A stretch of 64,000 nt of DNA from Paraglaciecola sp. 20A4 (lineage in GTDB: Bacteria; Pseudomonadota; Gammaproteobacteria; Enterobacterales; Alteromonadaceae), in contig NZ_WTPY01000007.1 of the NCBI RefSeq assembly GCF_011378905.1, positions 62,001 through 126,000 on the forward strand, given 5' to 3'. The number at the start of each line of letters is the position of its first letter. The stretch's first letter is position 1. The notes below the pieces were generated by a model. The model did not search any database and was not told the DNA's origin. It saw only the letters and a program-made list of their open reading frames with translations. Below are positions 35,607 through 45,548 of the stretch, piece after piece. A program made the translations under genes and the position numbers.

Positions 35607-37496
35607 ATGGCTATCGAACAAGTTGAAGTCACAGATTTTTTTCATCGGCATAAACCGTTTTCAGACTTGGCTGAGCAGGAACTTTCTCAGTTGGCTTCCG
35701 GAATTGAAATTGCTTACTACAAAGCGGGTTCGCCCATCCTTACATTCGGCCAAGATAATAACCAATGGTTTGTGATCCGAAGTGGTGCGGTGGAAGTTTT
35801 TCGCCGTGACGGCGAATTATATAATCGCTTAGGGGAGGGCAATTTTTTCGGTGAATTAGCGATTATGCGCAATCGTCCAGTGCGATTCCCTGTGGTGGCA
35901 CTTGAAGACACCTTGGTATATTTAATAGATGCGGAGACCTTTAACAATCTTTTTGATAGTAATGAGCAATTTGCTGATTTCGTTGAAGTAGAAGATCGTA
36001 GCCGACTGCGTGATTCGAATGCAGATAGAAAAGAAAATGACTCATTATTAACCGCCAAAGTTGAAAAACTAATTGGCCAATTACCCTTAATTTTACCACC
36101 CAATACGACTGTGCAAGAAGCGGCAGTGCGCATGACTGAAGAGGGAGTGTCATCCGTTCTTATTTCGAACGATCAGCTCAGCGTTAATGACGACGCTGAT
36201 GATGAGGAATTGGTTATTGGTATCGTTACTGACGTTGATATTCGCAGTCGACTGGTGGCGCAAGGATTAAAGTTGTCATCTCCGGTGACTGATATCATGA
36301 CGTCGCAATTAACCAGTGTGCAAAGTCACCAATACGTATTTGAAGCAATGATGCTAATGCTTAAGCACAAGGTAACGCATTTGCCAGTGCTTAAAAAATC
36401 TCAACCTATTGGTCTAATTAGTCATCAAGATATTTTACGTTACGAATCTCAAAACAGTTTATTTGTAGTCAAAAGTATTTTCAACGCGCTAAATGTTGAT
36501 GAGCTGGCGGCGCTTAAAGGCGAAGTGCAAACCTGCTTCTCTCGAATGGTGCATGAAGATGCAAATTCACAGATGATAGGCAGTGCGATGGCCGTGATCG
36601 GACGTAGTTTTAAACAACGCTTACTTGAGCTGGCTGAGCAAGAGTTTGGTCCGCCTCCTATCCCTTATTGCTTTCTAGCGCTTGGTTCAATGGCCAGAGA
36701 CGAGCAATTGATTGTAACTGACCAAGACAATGCTTTGGTGTTAGACAACCGCTTCGACCCACAAATACACGATGAATACTTTGATGCGCTAGCAAATTTT
36801 GTGTGCGATGGCCTAGACAGATGTGGTTACACCTATTGTAAGGGTGGCATCATGGCGACGAACAAGAAATGGCGTCAACCTTTGAAAGTATGGGAACAGT
36901 ATTTTAGCCAATGGATAGATAAGCCGACCCCTGAAACATTGCTCAACAGTGCTATTTTCTTCGATCTTGACGGTGTGTGGGGCAAAAAAGTTTGGGCTGA
37001 TTCGTTAAATCGCCTTATTCGTAAAAAAGCTTATAAAAACGCACGATTCTTAGCATGTTTGGCGCGAAATGCGTTGTTACGGACGCCGCCCTTGGGTTTC
37101 TTTAAGGACTTTGTAATGGAGACCGATGGTCGTCAAACGAACTCAATTAATATGAAACGCAGAGGTACCGCGCCCATTGCTGACTTGATTCGTGTTCATG
37201 CTTTGTCGGTAGGCGCAAAAGGGCGTAATAGTTTTGCTCGTTTACAAGGTGTCATTGAGTCGAAAATATTGCCTCCTGGGCGCGGCGCCGACCTGCGGGA
37301 TGCACTGGAGTTTATTGCCATGGTTCGCATTCGACACCAAGCGTTTGACATAGATATGCAACGTGTACCAGACAATGATATAGAGCCGGAATATTTGTCA
37401 GATTTTGAACGTAAAAATTTAAAAGATGCGTTTCAAATTCTAAGTGACGCCCAAAAATTCATGAAATATCGATATCAGCCAGGTCGTCATCTGTAG
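35607..37496 (+). CDS. cNMP-binding/CBS/DUF294 nucleotidyltransferase-like signal protein
   Basis: 629 residues from the ATG at 35607, with GAGTG as ribosome site (a GTG at 35598 is the alternative). Order of domains: cyclic-nucleotide-binding-like cupin (about 10-120; GEGNFFGELAIMRNRPVRFPVVA); a CBS pair (about 155-290; GIVTDVDIRSRLV and GLISHQDILRYES); the DUF294 nucleotidyltransferase-like domain (LALGSMARDEQLIVTDQDNALV, about 350-380); and the DUF294 C-terminal substrate-binding domain. GSxARxExxxxxDxD is the nucleotidyltransferase motif found in GlnD-like proteins. It partners with the exonuclease downstream, a pair usually seen near acetate transport genes. Confidence 0.9.
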   Translation: MAIEQVEVTDFFHRHKPFSDLAEQELSQLASGIEIAYYKAGSPILTFGQDNNQWFVIRSGAVEVFRRDGELYNRLGEGNFFGELAIMRNRPVRFPVVALEDTLVYLIDAETFNNLFDSNEQFADFVEVEDRSRLRDSNADRKENDSLLTAKVEKLIGQLPLILPPNTTVQEAAVRMTEEGVSSVLISNDQLSVNDDADDEELVIGIVTDVDIRSRLVAQGLKLSSPVTDIMTSQLTSVQSHQYVFEAMMLMLKHKVTHLPVLKKSQPIGLISHQDILRYESQNSLFVVKSIFNALNVDELAALKGEVQTCFSRMVHEDANSQMIGSAMAVIGRSFKQRLLELAEQEFGPPPIPYCFLALGSMARDEQLIVTDQDNALVLDNRFDPQIHDEYFDALANFVCDGLDRCGYTYCKGGIMATNKKWRQPLKVWEQYFSQWIDKPTPETLLNSAIFFDLDGVWGKKVWADSLNRLIRKKAYKNARFLACLARNALLRTPPLGFFKDFVMETDGRQTNSINMKRRGTAPIADLIRVHALSVGAKGRNSFARLQGVIESKILPPGRGADLRDALEFIAMVRIRHQAFDIDMQRVPDNDIEPEYLSDFERKNLKDAFQILSDAQKFMKYRYQPGRHL

Positions 37497-37516
37497 CGTG
37501 ATGTTAAGGGGAGTAG

Positions 37517-38272
37517 ATGTTTTACTTAGATAAGAAAGCACTGCAAGATCAACCGGATGTTAGAACGCTAAATAAAAGTGTCGATTGGTCTGCTGAATTT
37601 GCTAAACGTAACAAGAGTGCGCACTATCCTGCGCTCAAAGAATATTATGCTCAAGGTGTCGTATCGCCAGAAACCCCGCTTTCAGAGGTACCGTTAGTTG
37701 CGCTAGATTTTGAGACGACCGGACTTAACCCCAAAACGGATAGCATCGTGAGTATTGGTTTGGTGGCGTTAACCGCTCAACGAATAAGGTGCAAAGAAGC
37801 GTACCACTGGATAATTAAACCCGATACCGAACTAAAAACAAAATCGGTGGTTATCCATGGTATTACCCACTCAGATGTGGCCAGTGCGCCAAGTTTTAAT
37901 TCGATTTTAGACGCGCTATTGCAACATCTTCAGGGAAAAATAGTGGTTGCGCATCATAAAGATATTGAAACCCGTTTTTTAAATTCGGCTCTTAAACATT
38001 ACATTAATGAAGAAATTGTCTTTCCCTGTATTGATACGATGGCGCTAGAGGCGCGCTTTTCTCGCACATTCAAGCGCACGTTTTTACGCAGTTTATTGGG
38101 GCAAAAAACGCCATCAATTCGCCTTACAGATTGCCGTACAAGATATAATTTACCTTATTATCGTCAGCACAATGCATTAACAGATGCGTTGGCTTGCGCA
38201 GAATTGTTACAAGCACAAATCGCCACTCATTATCCCGAACAGTCGGTGCCCATTTCAGCTATTTGGTGTTAG
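37517..38272 (+). CDS. DnaQ-like 3'-5' exonuclease
   Basis: 251 residues, AAGGGGAG before the ATG, 20 bp after the DUF294 gene. The DEDDh fold is visible: ExoI VALDFETTGLNPKTDSIVSIGLVAL (DxE), ExoII HHKDIETRFLN, and ExoIII HNALTDALACAELL (HxAxxD). It is related to the DNA polymerase III epsilon subunit but lacks the clamp-binding and alpha-binding regions, and starts with about 65 extra residues. Its constant pairing with DUF294 regulators in proteobacteria suggests a signalling or RNA-processing role rather than proofreading, which is inference. It overlaps the convergent DUF3080 gene by 4 bp. Confidence 0.9.
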   Translation: MFYLDKKALQDQPDVRTLNKSVDWSAEFAKRNKSAHYPALKEYYAQGVVSPETPLSEVPLVALDFETTGLNPKTDSIVSIGLVALTAQRIRCKEAYHWIIKPDTELKTKSVVIHGITHSDVASAPSFNSILDALLQHLQGKIVVAHHKDIETRFLNSALKHYINEEIVFPCIDTMALEARFSRTFKRTFLRSLLGQKTPSIRLTDCRTRYNLPYYRQHNALTDALACAELLQAQIATHYPEQSVPISAIWC

Positions 38273-39315
38273 GTATTAGGCGATATAGAGCAATGCTTGA
38301 ATAATTTTTGCCAAAACAGTACATGCTCCTTCATTGCGTATTGATAAGTAGAAAATGCCGTTATGCTTTGCTCAGTGAGTAGACGCCTAAAGCTTTTATG
38401 TAGCTCAGGTTGCTCGCTAAGAGATTGATATATTGGAGATAAGGTATAGTGAACTCGATTTAAGTCACTGCCAATAGGTTGAATTTTTTCAATAAAAAAT
38501 AGCGTAAATACGTTTTTTAAATATGTTATTTTTTGGCTGGCTTGTCCATTAGGACATTGTTTAAATAAAGGTTGCAGCTTCAGCCATGTCGTCGTTCTCG
38601 TTAGCTCCTTAGCCATCAATGCTTGAGTCCGCCATGTTTTAGCCGGTAAATGTATTTTCGCTAGCTGCTCAAGATTACGTTCTAATTTTTTTGCGGAAAT
38701 AGTTGCTTGAGGATGCGTTTTTAAATCCAATAAATAGCTAAGAGCGCTTTGAGTTTGTTGTAGATCCGTTGCGCTCACCGAGCTGATAAATGCACTGTTG
38801 TTACTAAAAGCGTTGATCGTTTCTTTACTGGTCTGTATTAGATTTGCCCAAACGAAGGGCAAATCAGTTTGTTTTTGGCTTATCCATCGATTTAAATTTT
38901 CGCGTTGCTGGGGCATTAATTTGCTACAGCGAGCCAAAGAAGCAAGCATCTTATGCTCGTAAACATAGCGAACTGAAGGCAGTTGAGTGCGCCCTAAAGG
39001 TGTATTCCGCTGTGCTATCAAAACATTTACATCACATTTATCAAGCGCAAAAAATTGCTTAACATCTATTAATGGCGTTTCGATAACCGTGTTTAACTCA
39101 CGTTTTGTTGGGTATTGAAGTGTTATTGAAGACGACGTTGACGTGTGCAGTTGTGTGTTTGAAAATGGAGTGTCGAGCACATTAGCCATGCGCTGCTGAT
39201 AGTCTTCGAACGTTTTCTCGAGGTTATTTTTACCACAGCCAAACAAAGTTAGAATCGATAAAAGCAAGCAGCATAAATGCCGTGGCGGCAAATTAGCTAA
39301 CGAAAATCGATTCAT
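38269..39315 (-). CDS. DUF3080 lipoprotein
   Basis: 348 residues from the ATG at 39315; an in-frame TTG at 39324 is possible. A lipoprotein signal ends in LLSILTLFGCGKNN, with the lipidated cysteine at residue 27. The mature protein is helical and cysteine-containing and matches the gammaproteobacterial DUF3080 family by segments such as TFEDYQQRMANVLD and LPSVRYVYEHKMLASLARC. Function is unknown. It lies 9 nt behind the SDR gene in one transcription unit. Confidence 0.82.
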   Translation of the reverse strand: MNRFSLANLPPRHLCCLLLSILTLFGCGKNNLEKTFEDYQQRMANVLDTPFSNTQLHTSTSSSITLQYPTKRELNTVIETPLIDVKQFFALDKCDVNVLIAQRNTPLGRTQLPSVRYVYEHKMLASLARCSKLMPQQRENLNRWISQKQTDLPFVWANLIQTSKETINAFSNNSAFISSVSATDLQQTQSALSYLLDLKTHPQATISAKKLERNLEQLAKIHLPAKTWRTQALMAKELTRTTTWLKLQPLFKQCPNGQASQKITYLKNVFTLFFIEKIQPIGSDLNRVHYTLSPIYQSLSEQPELHKSFRRLLTEQSITAFSTYQYAMKEHVLFWQKLFKHCSISPNT

Positions 39316-39324
39316 GTTAGCCAA

Positions 39325-40068
39325 TTAAACTTTATGACTCGATACAACACTGCGTCCGCCATCTACGGTAATGATTTGTCCCGTGACGTACTTCGCTTCG
39401 CACAAATAATGTATTGCTTGAGCGATATCATCTGGCTGACCTAACGACTTGATAGGAATTTGGTTTAGAACCTGATCTTTATCTTGTTCAGACAATACCT
39501 GTTCTGGCCATAAAATAGCTCCTGGAGCTACACCATTAACGCGAACGTTAGGTGCCAGCTCGATAGCTAAGGATTTTGTCATCGTCACAAGTGCTGCTTT
39601 GGCCATACTGTAGACTGTATGGTGTTTTAATGGTCTATCTGCATGTATGTCGACCATATTAATGATCACGCCTCGATTAGTGCTTAAGGCTGGTGCTAAG
39701 TGCTGAGCTAAAAATAACGGCGCCTGAACATTACTACCAAATAAATCTTGCCAATTGTCTAGGGTGATTTCCCCTATTGGGGTAGGGTAAAATGATGAAG
39801 CATTGTTGACTAATACATCGATACGACCAAAAGCATTCATAACCTGCTCAGCCAATTGTCCTAAAGTTTCAGTTGCGCATAAATCTGCAATGACTAATCG
39901 AGCGGAGTTTTGGCGTTTACTATTAAAGGTCGCTAATAAAGCTTCTGCGTCTTCGACGGAGTGATGACAATGCAGGACAATATTAAAACCTGCATTATGT
40001 AAGTAAAGAGCAGTGGCGGCTCCAATGCGTTTGGCGCTACCTGTGATAAATGCGACTTTGGCAGACAT
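39325..40068 (-). CDS. Pteridine reductase-like SDR (FolM type)
   Basis: 247 residues of the classical SDR fold. TGSAKRIGAATA at residues 9-20 replaces the usual TGxxxGIG with the Arg-containing form of pteridine reductases; NNASS, the catalytic YSMAK (Tyr-x-x-x-Lys) and DGGRSV follow. FolM-like enzymes reduce dihydromonapterin or dihydrofolate with NADPH. A GGAG ribosome site precedes the ATG by 5 nt. Substrate is inferred from the Arg motif and family; it could be another SDR. Confidence 0.82.
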   Translation of the reverse strand: MSAKVAFITGSAKRIGAATALYLHNAGFNIVLHCHHSVEDAEALLATFNSKRQNSARLVIADLCATETLGQLAEQVMNAFGRIDVLVNNASSFYPTPIGEITLDNWQDLFGSNVQAPLFLAQHLAPALSTNRGVIINMVDIHADRPLKHHTVYSMAKAALVTMTKSLAIELAPNVRVNGVAPGAILWPEQVLSEQDKDQVLNQIPIKSLGQPDDIAQAIHYLCEAKYVTGQIITVDGGRSVVSSHKV

Positions 40069-40158
40069 AAGGCTCCATATAATTTGCTATAAACTGGGTG
40101 ATGATACGTAACGTCGGGCAATTAGGATTATGTCGCGTCACCGTAATTTACAATTTTT

Positions 40159-40196
40159 ATGCTAATACTAACCATCTATGCTAATAGTAACCATCT
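40159..40196. repeat. 19-bp tandem duplication
   Basis: Two adjacent copies of ATGCTAATACTAACCATCT (40159-40177 and 40178-40196) differing at one base, in the space between the SDR and START genes. Confidence 0.9.
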
Positions 40197-40207
40197 GATG
40201 CAAGCCA

Positions 40208-40867
40208 TCACATATCTGAGCTAGGCTCGGTGATATTATCTAATTGTTGTACGATATTTTCAAAGGTTTCACGTACTGACGATATTAGCGTTCGATTTGC
40301 TAGCCAGCTAGGGATTTTACCCACTGGATCAGCCTGTCCCGTATATTCTATCGTTAACCGTCCATTTGCAGTTGAAAATAATTTCCACTGACCGTTTACT
40401 TTTTGCATGCGCACATAGCCGTCATTTTGTGGGTATTGATCACCCACATCAATAATGTCGATAAATAGAATGTCATGTTGATAATAACTGACTGATTTGG
40501 TCACCATATCTCGGTCTTTTATGGGCCAAGGCGCAGCAAATTTACTGTGTACTATGCGAATGTTATTTTTGTTAGAAAAGAGCACTGTGACTTCTCGACA
40601 ATTCGCTATCCACAGAGGGGCGCGCTTAGTGTCGTCTAATAGTTGTAAAAACGCTTTTATGCTCGTATTTAAATGAGCAATACCACGCACCGCTAATTGA
40701 TTATTTTCGATTTCACGTTGGTAAACAGTCACATTCTCCGATGAGGATGCTAAATTCCACGTTGATGCAGGCTCTAGACTCTGCGCTTGAAGTACGCAAG
40801 GCAGGAAAAATAGGTGATACAGGCATGTACGTAACCCGCATAGATTGAATTTGAATGGCGATTGCAT
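40208..40867 (-). CDS. START-domain protein, exported
   Basis: 219 residues from the ATG at 40867 (a GTG at 40876 is the alternative; neither has a clear ribosome site). An N-terminal hydrophobic segment ending at LQAQ looks like a signal peptide. The START/SRPBCC lipid-binding fold follows, with VTVYQREIENNQLAVRGIAHLN, FAAPWPIKDRDMVTKSVSYY and RMQKVNGQWKLFS. Bacterial START proteins are thought to bind hydrophobic ligands in the periplasm; the ligand is unknown. Its start region overlaps the divergent thrS promoter. Confidence 0.82.
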   Translation of the reverse strand: MQSPFKFNLCGLRTCLYHLFFLPCVLQAQSLEPASTWNLASSSENVTVYQREIENNQLAVRGIAHLNTSIKAFLQLLDDTKRAPLWIANCREVTVLFSNKNNIRIVHSKFAAPWPIKDRDMVTKSVSYYQHDILFIDIIDVGDQYPQNDGYVRMQKVNGQWKLFSTANGRLTIEYTGQADPVGKIPSWLANRTLISSVRETFENIVQQLDNITEPSSDM

Positions 40868-40898
40868 AGTTTGCACAATTTTCGTTATAATGTAGCGC
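40862..40898 (+). promoter_or_regulatory. Promoter of the thrS-infC-rplT operon
   Basis: TTGCAT (40862-40867) and a perfect -10 TATAAT (40886-40891), 18 bp apart. The leader of about 130 nt contains two hairpins: CACC/GGTG followed by seven T (40930-40952), a weak attenuator-like structure, and TGCGAG-TTA-CTCGCA (40962-40976). These could serve translational self-control of thrS as known in enterobacteria, or attenuation. The role is not established from the sequence. Confidence 0.6.
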
Positions 40899-41030
40899 TG
40901 TTCTGATGGTAACAGAACATGGATCTCGGCACCCGTTAGAGGTGTTTTTTTATTTTATGCCTGCGAGTTACTCGCAAAACAGATTTTGCATGTGGCGCTT
41001 GGTAGGCGTCACCACTGCTCAAGGATTATT

Positions 41031-42947
41031 ATGCCCATTATTACACTCCCAGATGGCAGTCAACGCCAATTCGATAGCGCTGTTTCAGTACTAGATGTAG
41101 CAAATGATATTGGCCCTGGTTTAGCCAAAGCGACCATTGCTGGTAAAGTAGACGGTGTTCGCGTTGATGCGTGTGACCTGATAGAACAGGATGCGAAGCT
41201 ACAAATTATCACGGCTAAAGACGATGATGGTTTAGAAATTATTCGTCATTCATGTGCGCATTTAATCGGTCACGCCATTAAACAGTTATGGCCGGATGTA
41301 AAAATGGCAATTGGTCCTACGATTGATAACGGTTTTTATTATGATATCGATATGGAGCATTCACTAAACGACGACGACCTAGTTAAACTAGAAAAACGCA
41401 TGCTTGAATTGGCAAAAACCAATTATGAAGTAGTGAAGAAAGTCGTTAATTGGCAAGAAGCACGCGATACCTTCGAAGCTCGTGGCGAAGGTTATAAGCT
41501 GCAAATTCTAGATGAAAATATCCCGAAAGATGCGACCCCAGCTTTGTATCATCATGATGAGTACATTGACATGTGTCGTGGTCCTCATGTGCCTAACATG
41601 CGTTTCTGTCAGCATTTCAAATTAATGAAAGTGGCAGGGGCTTATTGGCGTGGTAATAGCGACAACAAAATGTTGCAACGTATTTATGGCACAGCATGGG
41701 CTGACAAAAAACAACTTAAAGCGTATTTGAATCGCTTAGAAGAAGCAGAGAAGCGCGATCACCGTAAAATAGGTAAAGCGCTAGATTTATTTCATTGGCA
41801 AGAAGAAGCCCCTGGCATGGTCTTTTGGCATAACGATGGTTGGACAATTTATACCCAACTTGAAAAGTTTATGCGAGAGCGCTTAGGTGATTATGACTAC
41901 GATGAGGTGAAAGGGCCATTAATGATGGATCGCTCATTGTGGGAAAAATCAGGTCACTGGGAAAAATACGCTGAGAATATGTTCACTACTGAATCAGAAA
42001 AGCGTGAATATGCTATTAAACCAATGAACTGCCCTGGACACGTGCAAATTTTCAATCAAGGATTGAAGTCTTACCGTGATTTACCTTTGCGTATGGCTGA
42101 ATTTGGTTGTTGTCATCGTAATGAACCATCAGGTGCATTACACGGTTTAATGCGTGTACGTGGTTTTACCCAAGATGATGCGCATATTTTCTGTACAGAA
42201 GAGCAAATTCTTGCTGAAGTCAGTGGTTGTATTAAAATGGTGTACGAAACATATCGTACATTCGGTTTTGAAAAAATCGTAGTTAAGTTATCTACTCGCC
42301 CTGAAAAGCGAGTCGGATCAGACGAAATTTGGGATAAATCGGAAGCTGCGTTAGCTGAAGCACTCAAAGCCAATAACGTTGAGTTTGACTATCAACCAGG
42401 GGAAGGCGCGTTTTACGGACCTAAAATTGAATTTACTTTGCATGATTGCTTAGATCGAGCGTGGCAATGTGGTACTGTACAGCTCGATTTTTCGATGCCA
42501 GAGCGTTTAGGGTCAACTTTTGTTGCCGAAGATGGTGAACGTAAAGTCCCAGTGATGATTCATCGGGCTATTTTGGGTTCACTTGAGCGTTTTATTGGTA
42601 TTTTAACCGAAGAGTATGCGGGCTCATTCCCACTTTGGTTAGCGCCGACACAAGCGGTTGTTATGAATATTACTGACAATCAGAGTGAATATGCGCAAAA
42701 AGTAGTCAAAAAACTAAAAGAAAATGGATTTAGAGCCAAGTCAGACTTGAGAAATGAGAAGATAGGCTTTAAAATCCGCGAGCACACGCTTAGGCGTGTC
42801 CCGTATTTGCTTGTTGTCGGTGATAAAGAAATAGAAGCTGGTGAAATAGCAGTACGTTCACGCAAAGGCGATGATCTTGGTAAGATGTCTGTCGATGCTT
42901 TCATTGAATTGGCTTGTGAACAGATCAAAAACAAACAAATTCAGTAA
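41031..42947 (+). CDS. thrS: Threonine-tRNA ligase
   Basis: 638 residues from the ATG at 41031 with AAGGA 5 nt before; the frame is open back to 40986 but the TGS-domain start [11 protein letters not shown] settles it. Domains: TGS (1-62), editing domain with [16 protein letters not shown], class II catalytic core with [12 protein letters not shown] (zinc-binding Cys) and [14 protein letters not shown], and anticodon-binding domain from about 535 ([13 protein letters not shown]). It charges tRNA-Thr and edits Ser-tRNA-Thr. First gene of the translation operon; infC begins 20 bp downstream. Confidence 0.98.
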   Translation: MPIITLPDGSQRQFDSAVSVLDVANDIGPGLAKATIAGKVDGVRVDACDLIEQDAKLQIITAKDDDGLEIIRHSCAHLIGHAIKQLWPDVKMAIGPTIDNGFYYDIDMEHSLNDDDLVKLEKRMLELAKTNYEVVKKVVNWQEARDTFEARGEGYKLQILDENIPKDATPALYHHDEYIDMCRGPHVPNMRFCQHFKLMKVAGAYWRGNSDNKMLQRIYGTAWADKKQLKAYLNRLEEAEKRDHRKIGKALDLFHWQEEAPGMVFWHNDGWTIYTQLEKFMRERLGDYDYDEVKGPLMMDRSLWEKSGHWEKYAENMFTTESEKREYAIKPMNCPGHVQIFNQGLKSYRDLPLRMAEFGCCHRNEPSGALHGLMRVRGFTQDDAHIFCTEEQILAEVSGCIKMVYETYRTFGFEKIVVKLSTRPEKRVGSDEIWDKSEAALAEALKANNVEFDYQPGEGAFYGPKIEFTLHDCLDRAWQCGTVQLDFSMPERLGSTFVAEDGERKVPVMIHRAILGSLERFIGILTEEYAGSFPLWLAPTQAVVMNITDNQSEYAQKVVKKLKENGFRAKSDLRNEKIGFKIREHTLRRVPYLLVVGDKEIEAGEIAVRSRKGDDLGKMSVDAFIELACEQIKNKQIQ

Positions 42948-42967
42948 ATTTCGTGGAGGAATAACAT

Positions 42968-43510
42968 ATTAAAGGCGCTAACATTAAGGCTAAAGATTCG
43001 GGTAAAGCTCGGATTAACGAAGAAATTACATTAAATGAAGTTCGTTTGGTTGGAAAGGATGGAGAGCAGATTGGCGTTGTATCAATCACTGAAGCTCTCG
43101 AATTGGCTGAGCAAAATAGTTTAGATTTGGTTGAAATTAGCCCTAATGCTGAGCCGCCTGTATGTAAGGTAATGGATTACGGAAAATTCATCTTCGAAAA
43201 GAGTAAAGCTCAGAAAGAGCAAAAAAAGAAACAAAAGCAAATTCAGGTCAAGGAGATTAAATTTCGCCCTGGCACTGATGAAGGCGATTACCAGGTAAAA
43301 CTGCGCAACCTGCGTCGCTTTCTAGACGGTGGTGATAAGGCTAAAGTAACGATACGCTTCCGCGGTCGTGAAATGGCTCATCAAGAGATCGGTATTGCTC
43401 TTCTTAATCGTGTTAAAACCGATTTAGAAGACATTGCTAACTGTGAGTCTTTCCCTAATCGGGTTGAAGGCCGTCAGATGATCATGGTGCTCGCCCCAAT
43501 TAAGAAGTAA
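42968..43510 (+). CDS. infC: Translation initiation factor IF-3, starting at AUU
   Basis: 180 residues. The start is the rare codon ATT at 42968, seven bases after the strong GGAGGA at 42955-42960. The frame then reads [20 protein letters not shown] and continues into the conserved [15 protein letters not shown]; the first in-frame ATG (43046) would cut off part of the N-terminal domain. Use of AUU allows IF-3 to repress its own translation, as known in E. coli. The C-terminal domain shows [19 protein letters not shown] and FRGREMAH. It prevents subunit joining and checks the initiator tRNA. Confidence 0.97.
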   Translation: MKGANIKAKDSGKARINEEITLNEVRLVGKDGEQIGVVSITEALELAEQNSLDLVEISPNAEPPVCKVMDYGKFIFEKSKAQKEQKKKQKQIQVKEIKFRPGTDEGDYQVKLRNLRRFLDGGDKAKVTIRFRGREMAHQEIGIALLNRVKTDLEDIANCESFPNRVEGRQMIMVLAPIKK

Positions 43511-43626
43511 TTAAGGTCTACAAGTAGACAGGGCACTGCACCCTTGCTCACCTTATTACACACTATGTAACTACGACTTACTGTTCTGCAAAGCAGTTTA
43601 GTCATTAACAATGCGGAGTTTTAGCA

Positions 43627-43824
43627 ATGCCTAAAATGAAAACAAACCGTGGAGCTGCCAAGCGTTTTAGAAAAACCGCTTCAGGTCGTTTCAAGAGCAA
43701 GCAGTCTCACTTGCGTCATATTTTGACTAAAAAGAGCTCTAAGCGTAAACGTCACCTTCGTGGCAAGAAATTGGTCCATGTAGCTGACACAGCGTTGATT
43801 CAACGCATGTTACCTTACGTTTAA
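43627..43824 (+). CDS. rpmI: 50S ribosomal protein L35
   Basis: 65 residues, very basic: [23 protein letters not shown] at the N-terminus and the family's [17 protein letters not shown] lies 8 nt before the ATG. The 116-bp gap after infC contains a hairpin (TTCTGCAAAGCAGTT) and could hold the L20-binding leader known from enterobacteria, but I cannot verify that. rplT follows 15 bp later. Confidence 0.98.
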   Translation: MPKMKTNRGAAKRFRKTASGRFKSKQSHLRHILTKKSSKRKRHLRGKKLVHVADTALIQRMLPYV

Positions 43825-43839
43825 GAGAGGAGTTAAAAA

Positions 43840-44196
43840 ATGGCAAGAGTAAAACGTGGTGTTGTTGCACGTGCCCGTCATAAAAAGGTACTAAAGCAAG
43901 CCAAAGGTTATTACGGAGCTCGTAGTCGAGTTTATCGCGTTGCTGTTCAGGCAGTAACGAAAGCTGGTCAATATGCTTACCGTGACCGTCGTCAAAAGAA
44001 ACGTCAATTCCGTCAATTGTGGATTGCTCGTATCAATGCAGCGGCTCGTCAAAATGGTATGTCTTACAGCCGTTTCATCAACGGTCTTAAGAAGGCGTCT
44101 GTTGAAATCGATCGTAAGATTTTAGCTGACATCGCAGTACATGACAAAAATGCATTTAGCGCATTAGTAAATGCCGCTAAAGGTGCATTAGCTTAA
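43840..44196 (+). CDS. rplT: 50S ribosomal protein L20
   Basis: 118 residues, the standard length. [33 protein letters not shown] at the start and [20 protein letters not shown] in the middle are diagnostic. The long basic N-terminal helix is needed for 23S rRNA folding, and L20 represses its own operon in E. coli. An AGAGGAG ribosome site precedes it. A strong terminator follows 34 bp after the stop. Confidence 0.98.
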   Translation: MARVKRGVVARARHKKVLKQAKGYYGARSRVYRVAVQAVTKAGQYAYRDRRQKKRQFRQLWIARINAAARQNGMSYSRFINGLKKASVEIDRKILADIAVHDKNAFSALVNAAKGALA

Positions 44197-44229
44197 TTAT
44201 TTAACAATTAAGTTTAAGTTCTTTCGAAG

Positions 44230-44261
44230 AACGGCGAGCGGGAAGCTCGCCGTTTTTTTTT
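44230..44261 (+). terminator. Rho-independent terminator after rplT
   Basis: A perfect 10-bp GC-rich stem AACGGCGAGC (44230-44239) / GCTCGCCGTT (44245-44254) with a GGGAA loop and nine T. Confidence 0.95.
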
Positions 44262-45536
<1,275 letters not shown>

Positions 45537-45548
45537 GGGCAAGATAGT

